The position numbers and the translations under genes were made by a program. Below are positions 13,801 to 23,101 of a stretch of DNA of 64,000 bases, piece by piece. The notes beneath the pieces are model-generated. The model ran no database searches and was not told the origin of the DNA. It saw only the letters and a program-made list of their open reading frames with translations. Source of the DNA: Pagrus major. Taxonomy: Eukaryota > Chordata > Actinopteri > Spariformes > Sparidae. The DNA lies in NCBI RefSeq assembly GCF_040436345.1, contig NC_133230.1, forward strand, positions 12,100,197 through 12,164,196. Direction: 5' to 3'. The stretch's first letter is position 1. The number at the start of each line of letters is the position of its first letter.

Positions 13801-14346
13801 CATTCTGGAGCGTCACAGCAAAACGGCGTTGCAACGCTCTCCTTGCTGGGGACTTGTTTTAAAACATTAAAAAACACCTGAAAAAACAAAAAACAAAATC
13901 AAAATCGCCTCCACATGCCCCGAAATAGTTTTGAAGAGATGTCATTTACACCCTTTTTTAAGCTAAAAGTGTAAATAACTAACTTACCCCTTAGCGGTGA
14001 GAAGATAACGACTGAATTTTCATTGTTGGGTGAACTATTCCTTAAATCTATAATGAAAATAGGTGTTGGACACCATGTTGACATTAACTGTCTTCCATCC
14101 AGCTCGGAGTCGGTCAAGCAGCGCACCAACCTGTTCTACCTTCACCCCGAGCGCTGCTGCGTCCCCAACAGCCCGCTGTGGTTCTCCTCCACCCCTCTGG
14201 ACGACGGCACCATGGAGGCCATGCTGACCCGCATCCTCACCGTCAGAGAGTTGCATCTCAAGACGGGGACAGACGGAGCGATGGAGCGGCAGCCGCCTGA
14301 AGACCCTCCATTTATACCGGAAGACGAAGACGGGGATTCGGAGTGA
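263..14346 (+). CDS. zmym4: ZMYM4-like MYM-type zinc-finger protein (3' 26 coding exons; 5' end outside window)
   Basis: Exons: 263-959, 2327-2485, 2714-2775, 3446-3595, 4056-4294, 4454-4631, 5042-5245, 5335-5485, 5567-5682, 6189-6371, 6673-6823, 7078-7250, 7334-7478, 7591-7686, 8093-8130, 8661-8805, 9657-9769, 9966-10203, 10383-10604, 10780-10889, 10996-11179, 11305-11456, 11929-12043, 12135-12383, 12866-12992, 14103-14346. All junctions are GT-AG and keep one frame, giving 1546 residues plus stop. In-window order: an acidic Ser/Glu-rich N-terminus; two VKDEP sumoylation-type motifs (~330-355); about ten MYM zinc fingers (~388-860) with paired CxxC and FCxxxC motifs; a VPVPVPV proline/valine stretch (~965-1010); a basic patch; and a C-terminal DUF3504-type domain (~1225-1520). 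The family is nuclear, binding SUMO and corepressor complexes. ZMYM4 rather than ZMYM2/3/6 is inferred from length (human ZMYM4 about 1548 residues, from memory) and the dmrtb1 neighbour. The paralogue choice is less sure than the family. Confidence 0.88.
960..2326 (+). other. Intron 1 (in-window numbering) of the ZMYM4-like gene
   Basis: A 1.37-kb intron with donor GTAAAG at 960 and acceptor TCTCACAG ending at 2326. It is AT-rich with several T-runs. A GC-richer stretch at about 1675-1850 looks unlike its surroundings and may be an old repeat, but I could not pair its ends. I see no coding exon. Confidence 0.5.
4645..4790. repeat. hAT-like repeat fragment in intron
   Basis: Begins with AGGGCTGCAACGAACAATTA, then ATTATTTTCATTATTTATTA. 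This wording is typical of non-autonomous hAT-like elements common in teleosts. The other end is not clear, so this is a fragment. Confidence 0.4.
4815..4862. repeat. (TA)n microsatellite
   Basis: An almost pure run of alternating T and A, about 48 bp, in an intron of the ZMYM4-like gene between the exons ending at 4631 and starting at 5042. Confidence 0.95.
6855..7020. repeat. Dispersed repeat, copy A
   Basis: Intronic segment sharing several blocks in the same order with 27225-27420: GAGGGCA(T/C)(G/A)GCTACC, AATCCAATCAGGATATC, TCTGGCTCCAAAAAA. The order and spacing indicate two diverged copies of one family. Ends and class are not determined. Confidence 0.55.
7722..8020. repeat. hAT-like non-autonomous element fragment
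   Basis: Contains AGAGCTGCTATGATTAGTCA, GGATTCATCAATCGG, AATCAGTTAATTTC and, near the right, GATTAATTGAAAATCG. These are repeated near-palindromic ATTAATC/GATTAAT words typical of fish hAT-like MITEs. Intronic, not coding. Confidence 0.4.
11561..11857. mobile_element. MITE with terminal inverted repeats
   Basis: The left end, AAAGGTGCACTATGGAGATT then TGAGAAC, pairs with the reverse complement of the right end, TTCTCCAAAACTACATAGTG then CCCCTTTTTT. About 25 bp of imperfect inverted repeat enclose about 250 bp of non-coding DNA. TTAA is present at both junctions and could be target duplication or part of the termini. It lies in a ZMYM4-like intron. Confidence 0.7.
13160..13620. repeat. Probable dispersed repeat in the last intron of zmym4
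   Basis: The block runs from GCCTTGTTTCCACCAAAGCA, through GCGTTTCCACTGCATACAG (13269), to ACTAGTTTTGATAATGGAAA. The GTTTCCA and TGGAAAC words face each other at opposite ends, as in some fish MITEs. The pairing is short and the boundaries are uncertain. Confidence 0.3.
13747..14045. mobile_element. Fold-back MITE (family of 31794-32268), intronic copy
   Basis: Starts TTAAAGGAAAAATTCACTCA and ends TTGGGTGAACTATTCCTTAA, which is close to the reverse complement of the start. The interior shares GGGGACTTGTTTTAAAACAT with other copies in this window. Its right end is ~57 bp upstream of the last coding exon of the ZMYM4-like gene. Confidence 0.75.
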
Positions 14347-14764
14347 TGAAGAGCAATGAGAACAGAAGTGACCTTTTCATGTAAATGTTTGTAGATGAAA
14401 TTAAATCTTCATTTAAACACGGCCCAATAAACACAAATGGACAGAATAAATCTGAACTGCAGAGAAAACCTACTTCTTAATCCACACGTTGATCAGGATT
14501 CATAGAAGATCTTCAAACGCACAGACTGTTTACGACTGTTTATCAAGACACTGTTGTCCTTTTGTCTTCTGAATGGTCGCCTCTCTTTCTTCCTTCTACA
14601 TGTTGTGATTCCTTCAATTCCTGTAAGAATTCGTTTTTTTTGTTCTCGTTCAAACACAGACAATGAAAAACCATTTTGATTTCTGTTGGTGTCAGTGATC
14701 ACACGTCCACCCTGAATACTAATAAAAAAACGTCTTTCGGTGATGTAGATGTAATCTGCCAACT
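14347..14764 (+). other. 3' UTR and proximal poly(A) signals of the ZMYM4-like gene
   Basis: After the stop at 14344-14346 there are AATAAA hexamers at 14426-14431 and 14445-14450, suiting a short 3' UTR. Another AATAAA at 16147-16152 could serve a longer form. I see no other gene here. Confidence 0.6.
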
Positions 14765-14767
14765 TGA

Positions 14768-15430
14768 GCTGGGGTTAAAAAAAAAATCGATTTTCCGATT
14801 CAAATCATTTGAAGGATCAGATATTGATTTATAAAATCCATAGATCGATCTTTCAATCAACGCCTTTTCCTGCTGATGTGCATCAGAAAATTAACACCTG
14901 CCAAGCGCCAAATGCGTGTAGATTTTCCATTTGGAGAGTAAATCTTTGACGCCTGAATGTTTGTATCAAAACAGTCGTGATTTAAAACTATGCTCAGAGC
15001 CTCAATCGTGTTTTGGTGTCAGTTATGGGGGTCGTTTTCTGTCCTCTGCTTCACGCGCACTTGAATGCACCTTGTAAACTGAAAAGTCTGTTCTCGAATG
15101 GCCACAAATGTTTGAAACAGGAAAGTTTCTATTTTTTCTTATTTTCCTTTTGTTGAATACATCGGCAGACATCTGTCATTGCTTTCTCGTCCATTCACAG
15201 CATTTTTAATAATGCGATGCTGCCCATTCATGTCTCCTCAGGCAGATTTTTACAACAAATCTCCAAAACAATTAAATTCTTAATGTGTAAACACATTTTT
15301 TTAATAATGCACCTCGTTATTACAGCGTTAGTTCTCTGAAATCCAAGCAGAATTGGTATTTTAACTGAAATATTGTGAACTGAAATATTGTGAATCGAAT
15401 TTTAAAATCGATGGTAGTACCCAGCTCTGT
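14768..15430. mobile_element. hAT-like non-autonomous element
   Basis: The left end, GAGCTGGGGTTAAAA then ATCGATTTTCCGATTC, pairs with the reverse complement of the right end, GAATCGAATTTTAAAATCGA then CCCAGCTC. The short TIR with GAGCTGGG tips suits a hAT MITE. The ~660-bp interior has no transposase. I could not confirm an 8-bp target duplication. Confidence 0.6.
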
Positions 15431-16690
15431 TGGCAAACCTGCATCAGTGCCGTGATTTGGTGTCGGTCTGTAAGTTAAAGAACAAATGCTTGTTTCAGGA
15501 ATATTTTTGCAGCTTTTATACCCTGAGGAGTGTTGAAAGTCATTCTTGGACATTTAGGAAATACACTTCACAACAGAATAATTCCTGTAAATCACAGATT
15601 TGATTATACCAAAGTGTGACAGGACTGTGGATTTTCTTTTACATCTGTTGTCAAAGTTCCCGAAGGCTTCTCCGACTTCTACATTGTTGAAGTCAAACAG
15701 AAAACTTAATTCAACACAAATTGTGTTGTGTACATCAGAGGGTCTGATTTTGAAAGGTTGTGTCACTTGGTTGTGAGATTATACAGTAACCAACTGTTCA
15801 TCGATAGAAATGGGGAAAAGTGTTTGGAAACTAAATTTAAAACAAAAGAAACTCTTTTCTTTGAATGTAGCAGACGCCACTGTTGAAAAAAGGCTGAAAA
15901 CGTCACAATTTGACCCCTTTTTGTTTGTTTGAACGCTGAGATGAACAGATTTTTGAGTGTTGAGTAACTGTTTTATTGTTATCTCCTCTGAGACATTGAC
16001 TTTTTGCATAACCGTGACCCTGATATTATATAAATAGAGATTAAAGACATACTGTCCCTTCATGTATATCTTGGTTATATTAACCCCCAGTCCTTAGTGT
16101 ATGGCTGCCAAGGTTCTGAGTATTTTCTATTGTATGTTGTTTTTTGAATAAAAAAAACCAAAAACATGTTAAAACGTCGAGACTCAACAGTTACGGCTTT
16201 CCTTCTTTTGTAATATTTACTGTATGTGTGTTAAAGAAAAATAACTAACTGGATATTGATTCAAAAAAGGCTCGATATTCACTAAAGAGTTGCATATATT
16301 ACGTCTCCTTTTCAATTAAACATTTTCTCACCTTGTGCACTTGTAGTTGACCGTGTAAACCAGCAGAGGACCCTCATCCCAATGGAGTGCAAGGATAGAC
16401 ATCTATATTAAGATGTTTTGTACTTTTAACCTCAATATGCTTCATGTTTATTGTGTCAGAACTGGCTTCCACACAAACATCCTTTTAAGGACTGTTGAAA
16501 TATTTTCAAACGTTGTGCCACAGACGGGATCGCAACATTTATCTCTCTTCAGTCTGCCCTCACATGAAAATCTGGCACTTAAAAATGCTTTTAACGTTAT
16601 CGCAGACAGGAACCAGAGAGTGATAATCACTGCTGTAAAAACATCCAGAAGTCAGACTTTAGCAAATGTGAGGATATCGTGTTACAATAT
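15431..16690. other. Intergenic or distal 3' UTR DNA, no gene recognised
   Basis: AT-rich sequence with only short unsupported ORFs on both strands. AATAAA at 16147-16152 may be a distal poly(A) signal of the ZMYM4-like gene. Confidence 0.5.
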
Positions 16691-17325
16691 TACTTTGGTA
16701 AAAGTCAAAGCTGCCAATACTAATAATACTTGAGTAAAAGTCTTAAAGTATCTGATATTAAATGTACTTAAATATCATGTAAAAAAAAGTAAAACTACAC
16801 ATATATTACATGAATGTATACTGTATAGTATGAGTCGACTGCTTATCAGATCCAATATTCAGCCTTTTCTGGATATTGATGTTATTTTTTTTTTTTATCT
16901 GACTGCCTTTAAAAATGTGCCACTTTGGCTCTGGTGCAGCATCCAATCTGCAGAGTAACTAGTAACTAAAGTTTTCAAATAAACAATACTTTTTGGCAAA
17001 ATGTAGTGGAGGTGATGTATAAAGTAGTAAAAAAAAATAAAATAAATGGCAGTCTTGTTAAAAGTACCTAAAAGTCACTTGAGTAAAAGTGAATGTTTTA
17101 CTTTAGCTCTGATGCAGCATGTAATCTGCAAAGTAACTAGTAACTAAGGTGATTACATAAATGTTGTGGAGTAAGAAGTACAATATTCTGCTCCAAAATG
17201 TGGTGGAGTGGAAGTATGAAGTAGCAGAAAATGGAAATACTCAAGTAAAGAACGATAGCCTCAAAACTGTATCTAAGTACAGTACTTGAGTAAATGTACT
17301 CAGTTACATTTCATCTCTGGTGATC
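16690..17325. repeat. Dispersed teleost-type repeat with internal duplication
   Basis: Two related halves each contain CTCTG(G/A)TGCAGCAT, AATCTGCA and AGTAACTAGTAACTAA (about 16929-16975 and 17107-17150). Recurring words include ACTTGAGTAAA and AAAATGT(A/G)GTGGAG. The right end reads ACTTGAGTAAATGTACTCAG. This is a known kind of multicopy fish repeat; I do not assign a class. Confidence 0.6.
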
Positions 17326-17384
17326 CCTGTCCAGAGCAGGGCTGCCCAGAGTGTGAGCTTGACCTGGAACGTCTCACCGCTCAT

Positions 17385-17621
17385 CCAATCAACCAATCAG
17401 AGGCCGAGTTCTGGTTCTAAAGGTGTCTGATTGGTCCACTGCTGGTCTCTATGGGCCCTCAGCCAATAATCATAACGCGTCACATATTCCCACGGCTGAA
17501 AGTGATACATTCATACAGAGCAGAGGTCAGACCGGGTCACACACAGGCCCCTACGTGTGAGGAGGCTCTTTGCTAATCAGACTATTTAAAAGAAAAAAGT
17601 TTAGCCTTAACTCAGCTGCTG
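17385..17621 (+). promoter_or_regulatory. Candidate dmrtb1 promoter with CCAAT boxes and a DR4 half-site pair
   Basis: CCAAT or ATTGG pentamers occur near 17391 (AACCAATCAGAGG), 17430 (GATTGGTCC) and 17463 (AGCCAATAATC). A direct repeat AGGTCA-4 nt-GGGTCA lies at 17524-17539. A TATA-like CTATTTAAAAG (about 17581-17591) lies 30-40 bp before the ATG at 17622, so either the 5' UTR is very short or transcription starts further upstream. Inference only. Confidence 0.4.
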
Positions 17622-19403
17622 ATGTCCTCCTCATCCAAATCCGTCGCGCAACCACGAAAGCCTACATGTACGAGATGCCGGCATCACGGCATCATCGTCC
17701 CGAGGAAGGGCCACGTAAAGTTATGCCCGTTTCTGGAGTGCAGCTGCTGGAGGTGCTACCTGATAACTCAGAGGACTCGGATCACCGCCCTCCACCGCAG
17801 CCAGGGAGGAGGCCAGCACCCCCCGCAAGACACGGAGCAGCATCCCTGCGCCCGAACCAGCGAGGTGAGACCAAAGGCCGAGGGGACCGGGAGCGGCTCG
17901 GCCCCGGACGGAGGCGCTCATCAGTCGGCCACACCGACTGGAATACTGATATGTCAGCCATCTGGAGGAGCCGCCGCCGCCGCCGGGCGCCCCCTTGACC
18001 TCCGGAGCAGACCAGCCGCTGTGGACGACGAGGGCCCGGCATCAGCCTCCAGTGAGGAAGGATCAGGTAGGTTAACATTATATAATCCTAATATGGCTAA
18101 ATATAATGTGTTTGAGATGTTACAACACGATGAGAAAGTTTTTACTTCAAGAAAAATAATTACATTTAGCCAACCCGTTCTGTGTCAGCTAGCTAACGAC
18201 AGATGAGTTAAAGTCCGCTTAGAGCACCGACAAGAAATGGTTAAACATTTAAACTAACTACATGACGGGAGAGGAGAGAAGAGGAGAATACAGCCGCCAT
18301 TTTGGATCTAAATTACTAGTTTCATAATGTTCAGTAATAGATTTCACGTCATAGAGACAGTTTATACAGAGTCATCAACGGCCGTGTATGGAACGCCTGC
18401 TGATTGGTCGAACAGAGCCGCTCGTGGAGCAAGCGGCGCACAACTGCACGCGCACAGTCGGAGTGGGAGGAGAGTGGCGGGAAAAAAAATGACTGTCTAA
18501 AAGGAAATCATGTAAAAACTATCATGGCGTCTGAAGACATGAGCATTAACCCCAGAAACTTTTGGTGTGGATCCAGATGAAGGGAGAGATCCAGGATTTA
18601 TTTTTCTCACTTTCTTTAACAGATCTGGTGTTTTTTGTTTGTTTGTTTGTTTGTTTTCTCGTGTAAAATTCTCAGGAGTGAATGGATGTTGACAAAGAAA
18701 TCTGTATCTATGAGTTAATACAAAAATGGACCGTTGGGTGTTGGTGGAGGTATGCGCTCTACTGAGCACCATTCGATATGTGCATATTTTCTTGCCATTT
18801 TACATTTAATTATGGCTTCAATGTAAATGGATGGCAGAGAAACGTCCTCCCTAATGCTAAGACGCCTGTTTTAAATTAAATAAAATTATCTTCAGGAAGA
18901 TTAAAATGTTCAAATGTAGTTTTTGTCTTATCTTTCCTTCCAGATGCTCCAGACTTTACTAGATTTGGCCCGACTGCACCTCCGCCTGTTATCCACTTTC
19001 CATTTCGGATGCCAGCTCTTTGCTCCAGCAAGTTCGCCCCGTATCCAAACTTCATGTTCAACATGCCGTGGGTACCACCTGTGCCTGCTGGGCTTTACAA
19101 TAATGCCCTGTTTGGACCCCAAATGTTCCCCCACTTTCAGTCAAGTCATCTGCATTACCCACCTCCACCAGAGCCTGGACCTCCTGCTGTAAGTGACTGT
19201 TGTCTTTAAATACTACAGGCAAGGTGTATTAGGAAAAAAATGCTATTATATCCTTGTAAAAATGTGTTTGTTTAATATGTCAGGACTGGGGACAGATCTT
19301 CTTCACCCTTCCATCACCTCCAGCACCAGAGTCCTACCAGGAGGGGCTCACGCAGCATCCACAGCCAGAGGAGGCCAGCGATGAAGTTATAGAGCTGGAT
19401 TAG
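17622..19403 (+). CDS. dmrtb1: DM-domain transcription factor, DMRTB1/DMRT6-like (3 exons)
   Basis: Exons 17622-18066, 18944-19188 and 19284-19403 join in frame for 269 residues. The start is the first ATG, giving MSSSSKSVAQPRKP directly before the DM domain. The DM domain (~15-60) keeps all eight zinc ligands: C16, C19, H22, H31, C35, C40, C42, C45. DM proteins bind DNA in the minor groove and act in sex determination and germ cells. Residues 90-145 are low-complexity. Exon 2 is Pro-rich (FRMPALCSSKFAPYPNFMFN, then MPWVPPVPAGLYN). The tail is acidic, ending ASDEVIELD. The domain is divergent from DMRT1/2/3 (KLCPFLEC, RTRITALH). DMRTB1 is chosen from the CYLI motif and the Pro-rich Tyr/Asn tail, both from memory. 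A second copy of the last exon lies downstream. Confidence 0.8.
18067..18943 (+). other. Intron 1 of dmrtb1
   Basis: Donor GTAGGT at 18067, acceptor CTTTCCTTCCAG ending at 18943. It contains a (GTTT)n tract near 18635-18655. No additional coding exon is visible. Confidence 0.6.
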
Positions 19404-19549
19404 CTGTTGTTCCTGCAGACTGTTGGTTGGTAATATATTAATGCAGATTAAACTTTGTGGCCTTGTTGATAAAAGAAGTCAGCTGATGAAGCAAAAAATC
19501 ATTTTGTAATTGGTAACTCAATTCTAGCTGCAATTATCAGCATTGAAAT

Positions 19550-20349
19550 TTGTTTCAAAAAAAATTTCTCCTGAAATTTGTTTCAAAAAAAATTTCTCCT
19601 GAAATTTGTTTCAGAAAAAAAATTCTCCTGAAATTTGTCTCAAAAATATTTCTCCTGAAATTTGTTACAGAAAAATATTTCTCCTGAAAATGTTTTCAAA
19701 CATATTTCTCCTGAAAATGTTTTCAAAAATATTTCTCCTGAAAATGTTTTCAAAAATATTTCTCCTGAAATTGTTTCAAAAAAATATTTCTCCTGAAATT
19801 GTGTTCAAAAATATTTCTCCTGAAATTGTTTCAAAAAAATATTTCTACTGAAATTTGTTGCAAAAATATTTCTCCTGAAATTTGTTTCAAAAAAAAATTT
19901 CTCCTGAAATTGTTTTCAAAAATATTTCTCCTGAAATTGTTTCAAAAAAATATTTCTCCTGAAATTTGTTTCAAAAATATTTCTCCTGAAAATGTTTTCA
20001 AAAATATTTCTCCTGAAATTGTTTTCAAAAATATTTCTCCTGAAATTGTTTCAAAAAAATATTTCTCCTGAAATTGTTTTCAAAAATATTTCTCCTGAAA
20101 TTGTTTTCAAAAATATTTCTCCTGAAAATGTTTTCAAAAATATTTCTCCTGAAATTTGTTTCAAAAATATTTCTCCTGAAAATGTTTTCAAAAATATTTC
20201 TCCTGAAATTGTTTTTTTTTTCAAAAATATTTCTCCTGAAATTGTTTCAAAAAAATATTTCTCCTGAAATTGTTTCAAAAAAATATTTCTCCTGAAATTG
20301 TTTCAAAAAAATATTTCTCCTGAAAATGTTTTCAAAAATATTTCTCCTG
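19550..20349. repeat. AT-rich minisatellite, left block
   Basis: About 30 tandem units of roughly 25-28 bp, each containing TTTCTCCTGAAA, then TTGTTT(T)CA, then an A-run and TATT. Units differ mainly in A-run and T-run length. Because many are about 27 bp, several frames stay open by chance. It lies between dmrtb1 exon 3 and its duplicate. Confidence 0.95.
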
Positions 20350-20953
20350 TACGGAAGCGCATTGCATTCACTGGATTAAAAAAAAAATAGACCCCCTTTC
20401 TCATAATTACGAGAAAAGATCTCGTAATTACGACATCCTGATCTCGTAATCTCGGATTTTTAACAGGTGCCGCACAGTTCTTTGAGTCACTACCAAACCA
20501 GATTGGATGCATTTCAAATGCATGAATTTGTATCCATGAAGCATCCCGTGTTGGTTCGACTGCTCCTGCAGAAACAGAGCGACATCCAGCACGTCAGACT
20601 GGGCTTTCCGCCTGAACAATCCTAACGCCTTGAGATGCCTGCGCAGTGTTGACATTCTAATTTTAATACCATCCTCATTTTTCAGAAACATCAGTATTTC
20701 CCAGTGTCTCAAACCGAGAAGGTAATAATAGCAGATTAACTGCGATAGCGCCATCATTGCCACTGAGAGAGGATTTACAGACGTTTCCTTTTTCTTTATC
20801 TTTTCTCGTAATTATGAGAAAAGATCTCGTAATTACGAGATCTTTTCTCGTAATTACAACATCCTGATCTCATAATTACGAGATCTTTTCTCGTAATTAC
20901 GAGATAAGGTGGCTAATTTTTTTTTTATCCAGTGAATGCAATGCGCTTCCGTA
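20350..20953 (-). mobile_element. 604-bp TIR transposon remnant with 6-bp target duplication (IS3EU-like?)
   Basis: The tips are perfect inverted repeats for 27 bp: TACGGAAGCGCATTGCATTC on the left, with its exact complement on the right ending GCGCTTCCGTA. CTCCTG flanks both sides (20344-20349 and 20954-20959), a 6-bp duplication made from the minisatellite unit. Subterminal regions carry many copies of the palindrome TCTCGTAATTACGAGA. A minus-strand ORF inside resembles the N-terminal part of integrase-like fish transposases. From memory, IS3EU elements have TA-starting tips and 6-bp duplications; that class call is tentative, the element itself is certain. Confidence 0.85.
20428..20763 (-). 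pseudogene. Truncated transposase fragment (HTH region only)
   Basis: A 111-residue reading frame inside the 604-bp TIR element. It has helix-turn-helix-like wording (MSTLRRHLKALGLFRRKAQS), then HGMLHGYKFMHLKCIQSG and VTQRTVRHLL. This resembles the N-terminal DNA-binding part of integrase-core transposases in fish genomes. The frame stops after KIRDYEIRMS where it runs into the subterminal palindromes, so the DDE catalytic core is missing. It is an internal-deletion derivative, mobile only with help in trans if at all. Confidence 0.6.
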
Positions 20954-21245
20954 CTCCTGAAATTGTTTCAAAAAAATATTTCTCCTGAAATTTGTTTAAA
21001 AAAAAAAATTTCTCCTGAAATTGTTTTCAAAAATATTTCTCCTGAAAATGTTTTCAAAAATATTTCTCCTGAAAATGTTTTCAAAAATATTTCTCCTGAA
21101 ATTTGTTTCAAAAACATTTCTCCTGAAATTGTTTAAAAAAAATTTCTCCTGAAATTTGTTTCAAAAACATTTCTCCTGAAATTGTTTAAAAAAAATTTCT
21201 CCTGAAATTTGTTTCAAAAAATATTTCTCCTGAACATTTTTTCAA
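20954..21245. repeat. AT-rich minisatellite, right block
   Basis: About 11 more units of the CTCCTGAAATT...CAAAAATATTT minisatellite, continuing the left block after the inserted transposon. Right-hand units shift toward CAAAAACATTT and lose the TATT, showing local homogenisation. Confidence 0.93.
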
Positions 21246-21312
21246 AGAAATATTGTATTAGAAAAAAACTACTATTAAATCCTTGTATAAATGTGTTTGT
21301 TTAATATGTCAG

Positions 21313-21432
21313 GACTGGGGACAGATCTTCTTCACCCTTCCACCACCTCCAGAACCAGAGTCCTACCAGGAGGGGCTCATGCAGCATCCACAGCCAGAGG
21401 AGGCCAGCGATGAAGTTATAGAAATGGATTAG
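21313..21432 (+). CDS. Duplicated terminal exon of dmrtb1 (alternative exon 3)
   Basis: A second, intact copy of the 120-bp last exon at 19284-19403, with the same upstream intron end (TTTAATATGTCAG acceptor). It starts GAC TGG GGA CAG and ends ATG GAT TAG. Only four residues differ: S to P, A to E, T to M, and L to M near the end. Flanking homology runs from about 21249 to 21530, matching 19224-19520. This copy has a clear poly(A) signal downstream (AATAAA at 21651-21656) and the first copy has none nearby. It could be a mutually exclusive terminal exon or the real 3' end. Expression is untested. Confidence 0.7.
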   Translation, partial: DWGQIFFTLPPPPEPESYQEGLMQHPQPEEASDEVIEMD

Positions 21433-21680
21433 CTGTTGTTCCTGCAGACTGTTGGTTGTTAATATATTAATGCAAGTTAAACTTTGTGGCCTTATTGATG
21501 AAGCAAAAAATGATTTTGTAGTTGCTAACTATTTACAGTGTATATCGGTTATAAATTATTTATGAGCTCGTGCAGCAGTGTGACATAATTTTGTTCAGTG
21601 TACTTTCATGATTGTACTTTCACTTGGCATTGTGTTTGTTTACAAAGAAAAATAAACTTTGGCTGGATTTATATTTTCAT
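21433..21680 (+). other. 3' UTR and poly(A) signal downstream of the duplicated dmrtb1 exon
   Basis: AATAAA at 21651-21656 is preceded by a GTGTTTG-rich stretch. The first ~100 bp are homologous to the sequence following exon 3 at 19403. A transcript using the first exon 3 would have to read through the minisatellite to reach this signal. Confidence 0.5.
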
Positions 21681-23100
21681 TTCTATCTTTTGTGCCTTTA
21701 CTGATTTTTCAACATACTAATGAAAGGCTATATTAGGTTTTTATTTCATACGTTTTTCACACAAAATATTGATATTAGATCTTATCAACCTTTTATGTAA
21801 TTTGGTTGCAACGAAAGGTTGTGACATTTTATTTTTGAAATTGCATTATCCATTAATTTGGATTATTATTTTTCCATTAAGAATTTAACTATTTGATCAG
21901 TCAACTTCTTATCTAGTTTATAAACTATTTAATATTGTTTAAAACTGTATTTAATATCCAATCTTTTATGGAGTCCAGTGGGTCCTGAATGGTGTGCAGT
22001 GGGATTTTGTTATAACAATATATTATCATCAATATACAACTATAAAACAAGTAATGAATGAGTTTTTTATTGAGTGTATCAGTACTTTGTATGCATTAGT
22101 TTCCCAGTACAGAGGCAAATTATATACACTCTAAAAAAATCCTTTAAAACCTTCCGGGGAACTCCAGTATGTCCGTGATAACAAATTCAATTTTATTTGT
22201 TTTCTTGAGATCCAGAGAAAACAAGCTTTGTTTTCCCAAGATGACGAGATAAATCCATCCATTAGCACAAGAAAAAATTGTTCCCTCCTGTTCCTTAAAG
22301 CTTAATCAACATTTGTAATCTCCTGAGAATGAAATAAACAACGGAGGAAAAGAAATAGTCCACACGAAGTGTCAGAAGTCAGAATTTTGTCTCACAAGAG
22401 CTGATTTCAGGTGAAAAACTAAACCACAACCTCAGTGTGCAGAAAGTGAAATTAAAAACCTCACTTAATAACCTCAGCAGCAGCTCATCCTATAGTGGTT
22501 TCAATTTTGTTAAATAAATTAAAATTGGTTTGCTTAATTTGACTTCTTCCTCTACTGGTAATCATATTAGACCTAAATGTAAATGTAGAGCAGGCAGTAT
22601 TATATCAAACTGACCCTGTGCTGCTTCATTGCTCGCTTCAGATATTTGTCACCAGAGTGTTGCAGCTTAATCAGTAAATTCCCTGAGAGGGAGGCGCACA
22701 GCGTGACACCGCACCCCTCTGGCTTCTCCATGCTGCTGTAATTTTCCTCAGAATGATCACAGCCGGGATCAGCAACTTCAAGGGTTTCGCTAAAGTGCAT
22801 CTAAAATAGGCGAGGGCTGTGTGCACCCCCGGATTCCTGAGAATACTTCAACCAAGTGAATCACTGCAGCTCCCTTCCTCTGCCTTTGTTTCTCATTCTC
22901 TTTCTCTCCACACCCCAGTGAACATCAGTTTTGAAGTTTTTCACAGGAAAATGTCGTTCAGGTGCCACAAAACATCACAGAGTAAGGCCGAAGTGAACTG
23001 CTTCCTGCCATCTGACTGACGGTGTGTCTAAAGGGTCCACAGAATAACAATATTTACCGTGCTAGTGGCTCGATGAAGCATTGCTTAGACATGTTAGTCC
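21681..23100. other. Intergenic DNA, no gene recognised
   Basis: AT-rich. Short ORFs on both strands show no recognisable domain and no splice-consistent partners. Confidence 0.5.
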
Positions 23101-23101
23101 T

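Noticed and set aside
17570-17998. 142-residue plus-strand ORF overlapping dmrtb1 exon 1
   Set aside because: It is in another frame over the DM-domain exon and is Arg/Pro-rich because of GC-rich sequence. The DM domain marks the true frame.
19606-21136. Lys/Phe/Ile-rich ORFs across the minisatellite
   Set aside because: A roughly 27-bp repeat unit without stops in some frames makes chance ORFs. There is no start context, splice signal or domain.
19550-21245. Regular repeats that could be mistaken for a CRISPR array
   Set aside because: Units are contiguous with no unique spacers, the unit is AT-rich and variable, and the genome is vertebrate.
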